Source of the DNA: an uncultured Planctomycetaceae bacterium
GTDB taxonomy: Bacteria; Planctomycetota; Planctomycetia; Pirellulales; UBA1268
DNA: 20,815 bases
NCBI GenBank assembly: GCA_903885855.1
Contig: CAISKG010000444.1
Span: 1 to 20,815, forward strand
Reading direction: 5' to 3'
The position numbers were made by a program, and so were the translations under genes. Of the stretch, positions 1 to 7,256 are shown piece after piece. Below the pieces are notes generated by a model. The model saw only the letters and a list, made by a program, of their open reading frames with translations, was not told the DNA's origin and ran no database searches. How positions within the stretch are numbered: position 1 is the first letter of the stretch; the number at the start of each line of letters is the position of its first letter.

Positions 1-1007
1 AAGTCGGCGTCGGTGGCCGCGCCGGCCTCCGGGAGCAGGGCCCGGGTGGCGGCGTCGCCGACGATCTCCACGCCGCGGGCGGCCAGCGCCGCGCCGATGA
101 CGGGGAGGAACGTGGCGGCCACGTCGGCGTGCACCAGGAGCGACTCGGCCGCGTTGCAGACCCCCATCCGCTGGCATTTCGCGTTGACGACGATCGCCAG
201 GGCCATGTCGGGATCGGCGGCCCGGTCGACGTACACGTGGCAGTTGCCGGTGAAGTGCTTGAGCACCGGCATCCGCGCCTCGGCGCAGACCCGGCGGATG
301 AGCTGCTCGCCGCCGCGCGGGATGACGAGGTCGACGAGGTCGTCCATGCCCAGGAAGGCCCCCACCGCGGCCCGGTCGGGGGTGGCGACCAGCTGCACCG
401 CGTCGGCGGGCAGGCCGGCGGCGGCGAGGCCGCGCCGCACCGCCGCCACCAGCGCCCCGCTCGACCGCGCCGCCTCGCGGCCCCCGCGGAGGATGATGGC
501 GTTGCCCGAGGCGACGGCCACCGCGGCCGCGTCGGCGGTGACGTTGGGGCGCGACTCGTAGATGAAGAAGATCACCCCCAGCGGCACGCGCACCCGGCGC
601 ACCCGGAGGCCGTTGGGGCGGACCGACTCCTCGATCGTCTCGCCGACCGGATCGGGCAGGGCCGCCACGCGTTCGATGCCCGCGGCGATCCCCTCCACCC
701 GGGCCGCGTCGAGGAGGAGGCGCTCGGTCTCGGCCGCCGTGAGCCCCGCGCCGGCCGCGGCCTCGAGGTCGGCGCGGTTGGCCTCCAGGATCGCCGCGGC
801 GTCGGCACGGATCGCCGCCGCGGCCGCCGCGAGCGCTTCGGCCTTCCGCGCCGCCGGCGCCTCGGCCAGATCGAGTGCGGCGGCCCGGGCGCGGAGGGCC
901 ATGGCCCGGCAGTCCGCCGCGAGGTCGGCCGGAGCCGCCCCCGCGAGGGGCACGCCGGGTGCGCCGGGGGCCGCGTCATGCTGCGGGGGCTCGTGGGCGG
1001 TCTTCAT
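1..1007 (-). CDS. proA: Gamma-glutamyl phosphate reductase, C-terminus outside window
   Basis: Catalyses NADPH-dependent reduction of gamma-glutamyl phosphate to glutamate semialdehyde, the second step of proline synthesis, in the cytosol. About 335 residues are visible and the gene runs off the left edge; the family is about 415-420 residues, so roughly 80 or more C-terminal residues are missing. Visible family motifs include VPLGVIFFIYESRPNVT, SGNAIILRGG, DLVIPRGG and the segment N-A-K-C-Q-R-M-G-V-C-N-A, whose second cysteine (about residue 284) matches the catalytic nucleophile. The ATG at 1007 gives about 25 extra N-terminal residues rich in Ala/Pro before the conserved part, and no clear Shine-Dalgarno sequence precedes it, so a downstream start is possible. 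It lies 95 nt after the propeller gene on the same strand. The identification is secure; the start is not. Confidence 0.95.
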   Translation of the reverse strand, partial: MKTAHEPPQHDAAPGAPGVPLAGAAPADLAADCRAMALRARAAALDLAEAPAARKAEALAAAAAAIRADAAAILEANRADLEAAAGAGLTAAETERLLLDAARVEGIAAGIERVAALPDPVGETIEESVRPNGLRVRRVRVPLGVIFFIYESRPNVTADAAAVAVASGNAIILRGGREAARSSGALVAAVRRGLAAAGLPADAVQLVATPDRAAVGAFLGMDDLVDLVIPRGGEQLIRRVCAEARMPVLKHFTGNCHVYVDRAADPDMALAIVVNAKCQRMGVCNAAESLLVHADVAATFLPVIGAALAARGVEIVGDAATRALLPEAGAATDAD

Positions 1008-1025
1008 CGGGGCGGGCTCGTGGAT

Positions 1026-1045
1026 CGGGAGGGGCGACCCTCCCG
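1026..1045 (-). terminator. Perfect 8-bp hairpin between propeller gene 1 and proA
   Basis: CGGGAGGG at 1026-1033 and its exact complement CCCTCCCG at 1038-1045 flank a 4-nt loop. The hairpin lies between the stop of the propeller gene (1103) and the proA ATG (1007), ending 19 nt before that ATG. No T-tract follows on the minus strand, so it is not a classical intrinsic terminator. It could be a GC-rich terminator or processing element for the upstream mRNA, or a leader hairpin of proA. A TATTCT hexamer lies just upstream on the minus strand (1054-1049) without a convincing -35. Confidence 0.35.
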
Positions 1046-1102
1046 GTGAGAATACCACGGCCCCCTACGGGACGAGCCACAGGGCCGCGAGCCCGTCGCG
1101 CC

Positions 1103-2449
1103 TCACGTGCCCCCCTCCGAGAAGCACCACAGGTGGCGGTCGGAGCGGATGTAGATCGCGCCGTCGGAGATCGCCGGCGTGGCGGCGAAGGTTTCCCCCT
1201 CCTCGCCGAGGTCGTTCACCGCCAGCGACTCGAGCGTCGCGGCGGAGGCCAGCACGTGCACCTGCCCGTCGCTCGTCACGTAGAACACCTTGCCGTCGGC
1301 GGCCACCGGCGAGGCGTAGTCGCCGCCGCGGCCGAACCCGCCGCCCCCCCCGCCGCCGTCGCCCGGAAGGCGCGACTGGAAGAGCCGTTCGCCGGTGGCG
1401 GCGTCGAGGCAATTGGCGATCCGGTTGGCGATGAACCACACCCGGCCGTCGAGCACCAGCGGCGTGCCGAAGCGGTTGGCGTCGCGGCCGCTCCACACCA
1501 CGTGGCTGTCGGTGACGTCCCCCTTGCCGCCGGTGCGCACGGCGATCGAACCGCCGCTGCGCCCCTCGATGCAGTAGGCCACGCCGTCGGCGACCACGGC
1601 GCTGGTGTTGAAGCCGTCCTCGCCGACGGCACCGGCATACCAGCGGAGCTTGCCGGTGGCGGGGTTCAGGCCCCACAGTTCGCCCGGCGTGGCGAGGACG
1701 ACGTCGGTGCCGCCGTCATGGCCCGGCGCCGTGACCGGCGTGCCCCACACGTTCGCCAGCGCCTCGGAGTCGGCGGCCCACAGTTCGCTCCCCGACTTCG
1801 CGTCGAGGCCCACGATCGAGCGCCGTTCCGGGCCGGCGACCACCACCACCACCCCGTCGACGACGATCGGGCTCGACGCGGAGCCCCAGCGCCGCGGGTC
1901 GGAGTCGGTGCCCACCGATTTCTCCCACAGCGGATGGCCGTCGAGGTCCCAGGCACGCACCCCCGACTTGCCGAAGAAGGCGAAGACGCGCTCGCCGTCG
2001 GAGACGGGGGTGTGGGAGGCGTAGCCGTGGGCCGGCACCCCCATCCCGCTCCACGGATCCTCCGGGAGCACCGCCTCCACCTCGCGCTTCCAGAGCTCCG
2101 CGCCGCTGCGTGCATCGAGACAGACCAGATGGCGCACCAGATCCACCTGCGTGCCGCCTTCGGCACCGTAGCCGGAGTAGGTGGTGACGAACACGCGCTG
2201 GCCGACCACGATCGGGCACGACACCCCGGCCCCCGGAAGGGCCACCTTCCAGCGCAGGTTCTCCGTCTCCGACATCGTCGTCGGCACGGGGCTCGAGTCG
2301 GTGGCGACGCCGCCGCCGTTGGGGCCGCGGAAACGCGGCCAGTCGGCGCGGGCCGGGAGGCCGGGCAGGATCGCGAGGGCGAGGGCCCACGAGGCGGCCC
2401 GTGCCGCCGCCTGAAGGAGGCCGCGAATCGGGAAACGGATCCGGCGCAT
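1103..2449 (-). CDS. Secreted PQQ-like beta-propeller repeat protein (protein 1)
   Basis: A 448-residue exported protein of the PQQ-like (outer-membrane BamB/quinoprotein-like) beta-propeller group. Residues 1-35 form a signal peptide: basic start M-R-R-I-R, hydrophobic A-L-A-L-A-I-L core, and an A-R-A cleavage site before D-W-P-R-F-R-G-P, the typical opening of these proteins in planctomycetes. Repeated blade signatures of the type 'LDA-x-SG-x-ELW', 'LNPATGKLRW' and 'LDAATGERLF' are evident, with hydrophobic V-V-D-G-V-V-V-V-V strands between them. A poly-Gly loop occurs around the last third. No enzyme active site is recognisable, so cofactor binding is unproven; function is probably periplasmic or surface binding. 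The ATG at 2449 is preferred over a longer 471-residue reading because it begins directly at the signal peptide and has GGAG 10 nt upstream. It follows the EF-hand gene by 65 nt and is probably cotranscribed with it. Confidence 0.88.
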   Translation of the reverse strand: MRRIRFPIRGLLQAAARAASWALALAILPGLPARADWPRFRGPNGGGVATDSSPVPTTMSETENLRWKVALPGAGVSCPIVVGQRVFVTTYSGYGAEGGTQVDLVRHLVCLDARSGAELWKREVEAVLPEDPWSGMGVPAHGYASHTPVSDGERVFAFFGKSGVRAWDLDGHPLWEKSVGTDSDPRRWGSASSPIVVDGVVVVVAGPERRSIVGLDAKSGSELWAADSEALANVWGTPVTAPGHDGGTDVVLATPGELWGLNPATGKLRWYAGAVGEDGFNTSAVVADGVAYCIEGRSGGSIAVRTGGKGDVTDSHVVWSGRDANRFGTPLVLDGRVWFIANRIANCLDAATGERLFQSRLPGDGGGGGGGFGRGGDYASPVAADGKVFYVTSDGQVHVLASAATLESLAVNDLGEEGETFAATPAISDGAIYIRSDRHLWCFSEGGT

Positions 2450-2514
2450 GGCGGATGGACTCCGGGGGGACGATGTCGCCTGGGTGGGGGCGGCCGTCGG
2501 GGACCGCCTCCCGA

Positions 2515-3534
2515 TCACTCCTCGACCGGGGGCCGCTGGCCGCGGCGCCCCTCCTCGCGCTCGCCGCGGCCGCCTTCGGGACCGCGGGGGGGGCGCCCTT
2601 CACGACCGCCGCCGCCACCGCCGCCGCCGAACTGCGCGGCCATCGCGTCGAGTTCCTCGCGCGAGAGCTTGCCGTCCTTGTCGGCGTCGAACTCGAACAT
2701 CCGATCGACGAAGCCGCCGGGGTTGCCCCCGCCACCGAAGCCACCGCCACCGGGGCCGCGCGGCACACCCTGACCGCCCCGTCCCCCGTCGCCGCGCGGG
2801 CCGCCGCCACCGCCGAAGCCGCCTCCCTGCGCGGCCATCGCCACGATCTCCTCTCGCGTGAGCTTGCCATCCTTGTCGGCGTCGCCGCGGGCGAGCATGC
2901 CCTGCATCCGCGCGGGGAGTTCCTCGGCGGTGAGTTTGCCGTCCTTGTCGGCGTCGAATTCCATCATCCGCGTGGCGAGTTCCTCGCCGCCGCCCCCGCC
3001 GCCTGGCCCGCCGGGAAAGCCACCCGGCCCGCCGGGCCCGCCGAAGCGGCCGCCGCCCCCGCCGCCCGGACCGCCACCGAAGCCTCCGGGGCCACCCGGC
3101 CCGCCGCCCTGAACCGCCGGACGCAGTTCCTCCGCCGAGAGCTTGCCGTCGGCGTTGACGTCGAGCTTCTTCAGGTGCTCGGTGGCCTTGGCCAGTTCGT
3201 CGGCCGAAAGCTCGCCGTCTTCGTCGGTGTCGAGGGCCGTCATCACCGGCAGCATGCGGAGGAAGCCTCCCGCGCCGCCGCCGAATCCACCGGGGCCGCC
3301 GCCGGGAAAGCCTCCCGGGGGGCCGCCCGGTCCGCCCGGTCCACCGGGGCCGGCGGGCGGTCCGCCGCGCTGGCCGGGAGGGCCGGCGGGGGGTTGGCCG
3401 CAGGCGGTCGACGAAAGCGCCACGAGCAGCACGCACAGCATCCAGCCGCTCCGGGCACCGGAGGACCGGCACGGGGCCGACGAGGCCGGGCAGAGCAGGG
3501 CGCGCACGGACGCCGGGGAAGCGAGCGGAGACAT
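2515..3534 (-). CDS. Secreted five-EF-hand protein with Gly/Pro-rich linkers
   Basis: A 339-residue protein, probably exported and calcium-binding. Five canonical 12-residue EF-hand loops begin at residues 102, 125, 194, 218 and 283, each with D at 1, D or N at 3, D at 5, G at 6 and E at 12; three are nearly identical (D-A-D-K-D-G-K-L). Loops 1-2 and 3-4 are paired, and loop 5 is alone near the C-terminus. Long G/P-rich linkers of low complexity separate them (about residues 46-90, 142-183, 237-274, 302-339). A hydrophobic segment at 31-44 ends in S-S-T-A-C, suggesting a signal peptide; Ser at -3 makes a lipoprotein site doubtful. The ATG has GGGAG 7 nt upstream. A possible TTGACG -35 element lies upstream. 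Its partner and exact role are unknown; the neighbouring propeller protein suggests a surface or periplasmic setting. Confidence 0.85.
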   Translation of the reverse strand: MSPLASPASVRALLCPASSAPCRSSGARSGWMLCVLLVALSSTACGQPPAGPPGQRGGPPAGPGGPGGPGGPPGGFPGGGPGGFGGGAGGFLRMLPVMTALDTDEDGELSADELAKATEHLKKLDVNADGKLSAEELRPAVQGGGPGGPGGFGGGPGGGGGGRFGGPGGPGGFPGGPGGGGGGEELATRMMEFDADKDGKLTAEELPARMQGMLARGDADKDGKLTREEIVAMAAQGGGFGGGGGPRGDGGRGGQGVPRGPGGGGFGGGGNPGGFVDRMFEFDADKDGKLSREELDAMAAQFGGGGGGGGREGRPPRGPEGGRGEREEGRRGQRPPVEE

Positions 3535-3575
3535 GGCGGAACTCCCGGGGAGAAGCGAAGAGGGGCGCTGTTGTG

Positions 3576-3599
3576 GGTTGAACGGGGCCGGGCCGTCAA
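3576..3599 (-). promoter_or_regulatory. Candidate promoter of the EF-hand/propeller genes
   Basis: On the minus strand TTGACG (3599-3594) matches the sigma-70 -35 consensus at 5 of 6 positions. About 17-18 nt downstream lies a poor -10 (CACAAC-like, 3 of 6). It is placed 40-65 nt ahead of the EF-hand ATG, after the end of folP. The -35 is good and the -10 weak, so this is tentative. Confidence 0.3.
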
Positions 3600-3632
3600 G
3601 GTTGCAGCCGCGCGATCCCCTCGGCGGATGGA

Positions 3633-3648
3633 GCGGACGCGCGTCCGC
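3633..3648 (-). terminator. Perfect 16-bp palindrome after folP, possible terminator
   Basis: GCGGACGC followed directly by GCGTCCGC forms a perfect inverted repeat 24 nt past the folP stop, in the 138-nt gap before the EF-hand gene. An alternative stem pairs GGCGGA (3623-3628) with TCCGCC (3644-3649). No T-run follows. Its position at the end of the long phoH-folP gene train fits a GC-rich terminator, but an operator for the next gene is equally possible. Confidence 0.35.
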
Positions 3649-3672
3649 CGCCCCGGGGAGGCGCCCCCGCGA

Positions 3673-4554
3673 TCAGCCGGCGGCGGCGAAGGCCTCGAGC
3701 GCCGCCCGCACCATCCCCGCCGCGTGGACGCGCACCACGTGCACCCCGGCGGCCGCGAGGCGGCAGGCGATGCCCGCGGTGGCGGCGTCGCGCTCGGCCT
3801 CGGTGGCGGGCCGGCCCAGCGCCCCCTCGAGCGTCTTCCCGATGAACCCCTTCCGCGAATGGCCCACGAGGATCGGGCGGCCGAGATCGAGGAAGGCCGC
3901 GGCGCGGCGCACGAGCTCGAGGTTGTGGGCGTGCGTCTTGCCGAACCCGATCCCGGGGTCGAGGCAGACGCGCGACGGCTCGAGCCCGGCCTCCGCCAGG
4001 GCGTCGCGCCGCGCGGCGAGCCAGCGGTGGATGTCGGCCACGACGTCGTCGTAGCGGGGGTCGAGCTGCATGGTGGCCGGCGTTCCCTGCATGTGCATGG
4101 CGCACACGCCGGGGCGCTCGGCGAGCACGAGCGCCAGCATCGCCGGATCGCCCGCCAGGCCGGTGACGTCGTTGACAATCTCCGCGCCGTGCTCGAGGGC
4201 GCGCGTCGCGACGGACGCCTTGGAGGTGTCGATCGACACCGGCACCCCGGCCTCGCGCACGAGCCGGCGCACCACCTCGGCGGTGCGCCGGATCTCCTCC
4301 TCCGCGTCGACGCTCGCCGAGAAGGGGCGCGTGCTCTCGCCGCCGACGTCGAGGATCTCGGCGCCCGCGGCGACGAGCGCCAGGCCATGCTCCACGGCGG
4401 CCCCGACCGACGCCAGCCGCCCGCCGTCGGAGAAGCTGTCGGGGGTGACGTTCACGATCCCCATCACGATCGGCCGCCGCGGGCGCCCCCCGACCCCGGG
4501 CAGGGGGAGGCTCGTGGAGCGGAGCTGCCAGCGCTCGGGGGGGGCGGTCGTCAT
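3673..4554 (-). CDS. folP: Dihydropteroate synthase
   Basis: Condenses p-aminobenzoate with dihydropterin pyrophosphate in folate synthesis; cytosolic TIM barrel, 293 residues. Family motifs appear in order: MGIVNVTPDSFSDGG (31-45), VGGESTRP (70-77), SIDTSKASVA (107-116), VNDVTG (127-132), MHMQGTPATMQ (153-163), DPGIGFGKTHAHN (199-211) and GHSRKGFIG (231-239). The final loop reads V-R-V-H-A-A (274-279): the Arg and His that contact substrate are kept, but the usual Asp after His is Ala. The ATG at 4554 is chosen because GGAG lies 9 nt upstream; a GTG at 4569 would add five residues. It starts 19 nt after the LptE-like gene and appears to be the last gene of the operon. Confidence 0.96.
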   Translation of the reverse strand: MTTAPPERWQLRSTSLPLPGVGGRPRRPIVMGIVNVTPDSFSDGGRLASVGAAVEHGLALVAAGAEILDVGGESTRPFSASVDAEEEIRRTAEVVRRLVREAGVPVSIDTSKASVATRALEHGAEIVNDVTGLAGDPAMLALVLAERPGVCAMHMQGTPATMQLDPRYDDVVADIHRWLAARRDALAEAGLEPSRVCLDPGIGFGKTHAHNLELVRRAAAFLDLGRPILVGHSRKGFIGKTLEGALGRPATEAERDAATAGIACRLAAAGVHVVRVHAAGMVRAALEAFAAAG

Positions 4555-4573
4555 GCCGGGAGTCTCCACCGCC

Positions 4574-5128
4574 TCACCACGGCTCCTCCATCAGCCCCAC
4601 GATCTGCTGGGCCATCTTCACCAGGCCCTCCTGCTGCGTGCTGACCACCGAGCGGCCGTACTCGGGCACCAGCGCCGCCGACTGGCCGACGTCGACGCTC
4701 GCCGCGGGGAGGGGGACGGCGCCGCTGGCCAGCACCGCGCCGCCGCGGTCGGCCCAGGTGACGAGGACCTGGATGTTCATCTCCACCATCCGCGACTGGT
4801 CGGTGGGGCTCTCCACCTGCATGCGCTTGGTGTCGGCGACGATCCGCGCCGTGAGCACGCTGTCGGCGTCGGCGCTCCCCACCACCTTGAAGGGGGTGCG
4901 CTTCTCGATCTCCTTGCAGACCGCCTCGGTGAGGCGCTCGCCCAGGTCGATGCCGGGCGTGGTGCGGAAGGAGTCGCTCTGGATCATCGGCACGTACACC
5001 GTGCGCACGTTCGGCGCGTAGAGGGTGGCGTTGCCGAAGCGGTAGGAGGCGCACCCCCAGGCGGGGAGGAGCGCCGCCGCGAGCGCCCCGAGGCACCACC
5101 GGCGGTGGGCGATGCGGCCGGGGGGCAT
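4574..5128 (-). CDS. LptE-like outer-membrane lipoprotein
   Basis: A 184-residue predicted lipoprotein resembling LptE, the partner of the LptD translocon that delivers LPS to the outer surface. A basic N-terminus and hydrophobic stretch (11-24) end at Cys26 in P-A-W-G-C, a non-ideal lipobox (Trp at -2). Immediately after comes S-Y-R-F-G-N-x-T-L-Y-x-P-N-V-R-T-V-Y-V-P, then a segment L-G-E-R-L-T-E-A-V-C-K-E-I-E-K-R-T-P-F-K-V-V, both typical of LptE-like proteins. The ATG at 5128 has AGGA 8 nt upstream; a longer reading to 5191 would overlap the preceding gene and place the signal sequence internally. It follows the BamD-like gene by 37 nt. Whether this lineage makes true LPS is not shown here, so the transported lipid is uncertain. 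Confidence 0.78.
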   Translation of the reverse strand: MPPGRIAHRRWCLGALAAALLPAWGCASYRFGNATLYAPNVRTVYVPMIQSDSFRTTPGIDLGERLTEAVCKEIEKRTPFKVVGSADADSVLTARIVADTKRMQVESPTDQSRMVEMNIQVLVTWADRGGAVLASGAVPLPAASVDVGQSAALVPEYGRSVVSTQQEGLVKMAQQIVGLMEEPW

Positions 5129-5165
5129 GGGGGCGTTCCTGCGGGGGGCGCCGGCGGCGGGCGCG

Positions 5166-6458
5166 TCAGCGCACCGTCGGCGCGTCGGCATCGTTCTCGC
5201 GGGCGATCACGGCGCCGGTCTCGGCGATGGCGTCGAGCTCCGCCTCCTTGAGCGAGTCGGGGTTGAGCCAGGCCGTGAGCGTGGGGAAGGGGTTGTCGGA
5301 GACGTCGTCCTTGCCGGCGATCTCCCCCAGCCGCTCGCGCGCCTTGGCGGCCAGCAGCGTCTGCGGCCGGTCGCGGGCGATGAGGGCGTAGTAGATCCGG
5401 GCCGAGGTGTAGTGCTGCCCCTTGGCGTAGAACTCCGCCCGGTTCCAGTGGCGCAGCGCCTGCTGGGCGTGGATCTCGGCGCGCACCCCGAGCACGCGGT
5501 CCTGGTCCTCGCGGGCCAGCTGGTCGGGGAACTGCACCAGCGTCTGGTCGGCGAGCACCTCGGCCTCGTCGAGCACGCCCCCCTCGTAGCCGGGCCCCTG
5601 GTAGGCGCGGAGCTTGGACTGGAGCCCGAGGAGATGGGCCTGGAGGAGGAAGCTCGAGTCGGGGTATTCGCTGCGCAGCAGGGTGTAGAAGTAGTCGGCG
5701 TCGATCCACTGCCGCTCGAGGAAGTGCGCGTTGGCCTGGGCGAAGATGCTGTCGTCGGCGAGCGGGCCGCGCGGGTCGTTGATGCGCACGTGGTCGAAGG
5801 CCTTGAGGGCCCGGCCGCGCGTGTCGAAGATCGGCCGGCTGCGGTCGAAGGCGTTGGGGGCGATCGTCCAATACTGATGGCGGTCGTCGAGCGCGATCCA
5901 GTACTGCGCGATGACGAATTGCCGCTGCGCGATGCGGTCGAGGTAGCGCGTGTTGGCGTACTTCTTCACGATCTCGTCGTAGGCGTCCTCGGCTTTCGGG
6001 TACTGGTCGGTGAAGAACCAGCACTCCGCCAGCTGCCACATGGCCTCCTCCTCGATCGCCGAGTCGGGCCAGCGGTCGATCGCCACCTTGTACTTCTTGG
6101 CCGCCTCGGCGTACTTCCGCTGCTCGTACAGGCCGTTGGCCTCGGCGAGGGCCCGCCGCGCCACCGGCTCGTTGGGCCCGCGCCCCACCAGGCGCTTCCA
6201 ACGCCGCTTCACGTTCTCCCCCTTGAGGAGATCCCAGCCCATCTCCGGCGGCGGGGTGTACTCCGAGGAGATGACGTCGCTGTCGGCGTCGTCGCCGAGC
6301 TCGCCGGCCACCCGGCTGCCGGCGCGCTCGTCGGACTTCGACCAGGGCCAGGTGGGCGTCTTGATCGTGGCGCAGCCCGCCAGCAGGAGCAGGCCGAGCG
6401 CCGTGACGGCGGCGTGCCTGCGGAGGGGCGGTCGCGGCGCGGGTGCGTGGTGCGTCAT
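5166..6458 (-). CDS. BamD-like TPR lipoprotein
   Basis: A 430-residue lipoprotein with tetratricopeptide-type helical repeats, like BamD/YfiO of the outer-membrane beta-barrel assembly machine. The N-terminus has a hydrophobic run ending in L-L-L-L-A-G-C, a near-perfect lipobox with Cys29. Repeats are clear at L-A-E-A-N-G-L-Y-E-Q-R-K-Y-A-E-A-A-K-K-Y and A-M-W-Q-L-A-E-C-W-F-F-T-D-Q-Y-P-K-A-E-D-A-Y, with further helical repeats to the C-terminus. It is longer than the roughly 245-residue E. coli BamD, so it may be a wider TPR adaptor. The ATG overlaps the recO stop in an ATGA junction (6455-6458), which supports this start over an upstream in-frame one. Adjacency to an LptE-like gene supports an outer-membrane biogenesis role; the exact orthology is an inference. 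Confidence 0.8.
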   Translation of the reverse strand: MTHHAPAPRPPLRRHAAVTALGLLLLAGCATIKTPTWPWSKSDERAGSRVAGELGDDADSDVISSEYTPPPEMGWDLLKGENVKRRWKRLVGRGPNEPVARRALAEANGLYEQRKYAEAAKKYKVAIDRWPDSAIEEEAMWQLAECWFFTDQYPKAEDAYDEIVKKYANTRYLDRIAQRQFVIAQYWIALDDRHQYWTIAPNAFDRSRPIFDTRGRALKAFDHVRINDPRGPLADDSIFAQANAHFLERQWIDADYFYTLLRSEYPDSSFLLQAHLLGLQSKLRAYQGPGYEGGVLDEAEVLADQTLVQFPDQLAREDQDRVLGVRAEIHAQQALRHWNRAEFYAKGQHYTSARIYYALIARDRPQTLLAAKARERLGEIAGKDDVSDNPFPTLTAWLNPDSLKEAELDAIAETGAVIARENDADAPTVR

Positions 6459-7249
6459 GGTGCGGGCGGCGACTCGGTGCGGCGGGGGCGGGCAGGGGGA
6501 TGGACGAGGCGGGAGCCGAGGCGCGAACGCCTCCCGAGGACGTGGGCCAGGAGGGTGTTCATCACGGCACGCACCTCCCCCTCGAGGGCCGGGTCGGGAT
6601 CGGGGGCGTCGGCGCGGCGGCGAGCCGGGGCGAGCGTGCGCAGTGCCGCCAGCGCGCCGGCCGACACGGAGACGACGGCGCGGCGGCCGCGCCGGCAGGC
6701 GGCGCACAGCAGGCCGCCGTCGAGCATGCCGAACGACATCCGGGGGGCCGGAGGCGGCTCCGCCCCGCATTCGGCGCAGCGCACCAAAGCGGGCGCCTGC
6801 CCGGCGGCGTGCAGCGCGGAGAGCTCGAAGCCCACGACCCGCGGCCAGACCGCCGCCGCGGGGCCGCGGTGGCCGGAGAGACGCGCGAGCGTGGCGTCGG
6901 CGGCATCGAAGAGCTCCGGCTGCGGGTCGGCATCCGCGGTGAGGGCGTCGAGGAGTTCGGCCACGTACAACCCGCCGTACACCGCCGCCAGGCACGTGGC
7001 GACGCGGAAGCGCCGTTCCAGGCAGGCCTCGGTGACCAGATCGAGCCCGCCGCCCGATTTGCGGAGGACGAGTACCTGACAGACGGAAAGCAGGTCAAGG
7101 GCGCCGTCGAAGGCGCTCTTCGGCCGCCATGCCCCCTTCGCCAGGGCGCGCAGCTTGCCGAATTCCCGCGTGTGGAGCGTGACGACGGCGCTCGTCTCCC
7201 CGAAGGGCACGGCGCGGATCACGACGGCTCGTGCCTTCTCGACGGGCAT
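6455..7249 (-). CDS. recO: DNA repair protein RecO
   Basis: A 264-residue RecO, which anneals complementary single strands and helps RecR load RecA at gaps in the RecF pathway. The N-terminal OB-fold region shows A-V-V-I-R-A-V-P-F-G-E-T-S-A-V-V-T-L and E-F-G-K-L-R-A-L-A-K-G-A. A zinc-binding set C158-x2-C161 and C182-x2-C185 follows a helical domain beginning Y-G-G-L-Y-V-A-E-L. The C-terminus is an Arg/Pro-rich tail. It starts 7 nt after the CBS-domain gene and its stop overlaps the next start by 4 nt, implying translational coupling. recO near ybeY is a common bacterial arrangement, which strengthens the call. Confidence 0.93.
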   Translation of the reverse strand: MPVEKARAVVIRAVPFGETSAVVTLHTREFGKLRALAKGAWRPKSAFDGALDLLSVCQVLVLRKSGGGLDLVTEACLERRFRVATCLAAVYGGLYVAELLDALTADADPQPELFDAADATLARLSGHRGPAAAVWPRVVGFELSALHAAGQAPALVRCAECGAEPPPAPRMSFGMLDGGLLCAACRRGRRAVVSVSAGALAALRTLAPARRRADAPDPDPALEGEVRAVMNTLLAHVLGRRSRLGSRLVHPPARPRRTESPPAP

Positions 7250-7256
7250 CGGCGCG

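Noticed and set aside
1837..1856. CAC/ACC microsatellite-like run
   Set aside because: It encodes the V-V-V-V strand of a propeller blade and is short; nothing suggests phase variation.
2960..3400. Dense GCC/CCG tandem-like tracts, considered as a minisatellite or CRISPR-like array
   Set aside because: There are no constant repeats with regular spacers; the tracts are Gly/Pro codons of the EF-hand protein linkers.
2401..4644. Plus-strand frame with repeated E-F-L-x-x-E-L-A-V-L-V-G-V-E blocks, looking like a repeat protein
   Set aside because: The repeats are the antisense image of the EF-hand loops on the minus strand; the minus-strand reading has perfect calcium-binding geometry.
5112..7079. 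Plus-strand frame of about 655 codons opposite the BamD-like gene and recO
   Set aside because: Antisense shadow; the minus-strand frames carry a lipobox, TPR motifs and a zinc-binding cysteine set.
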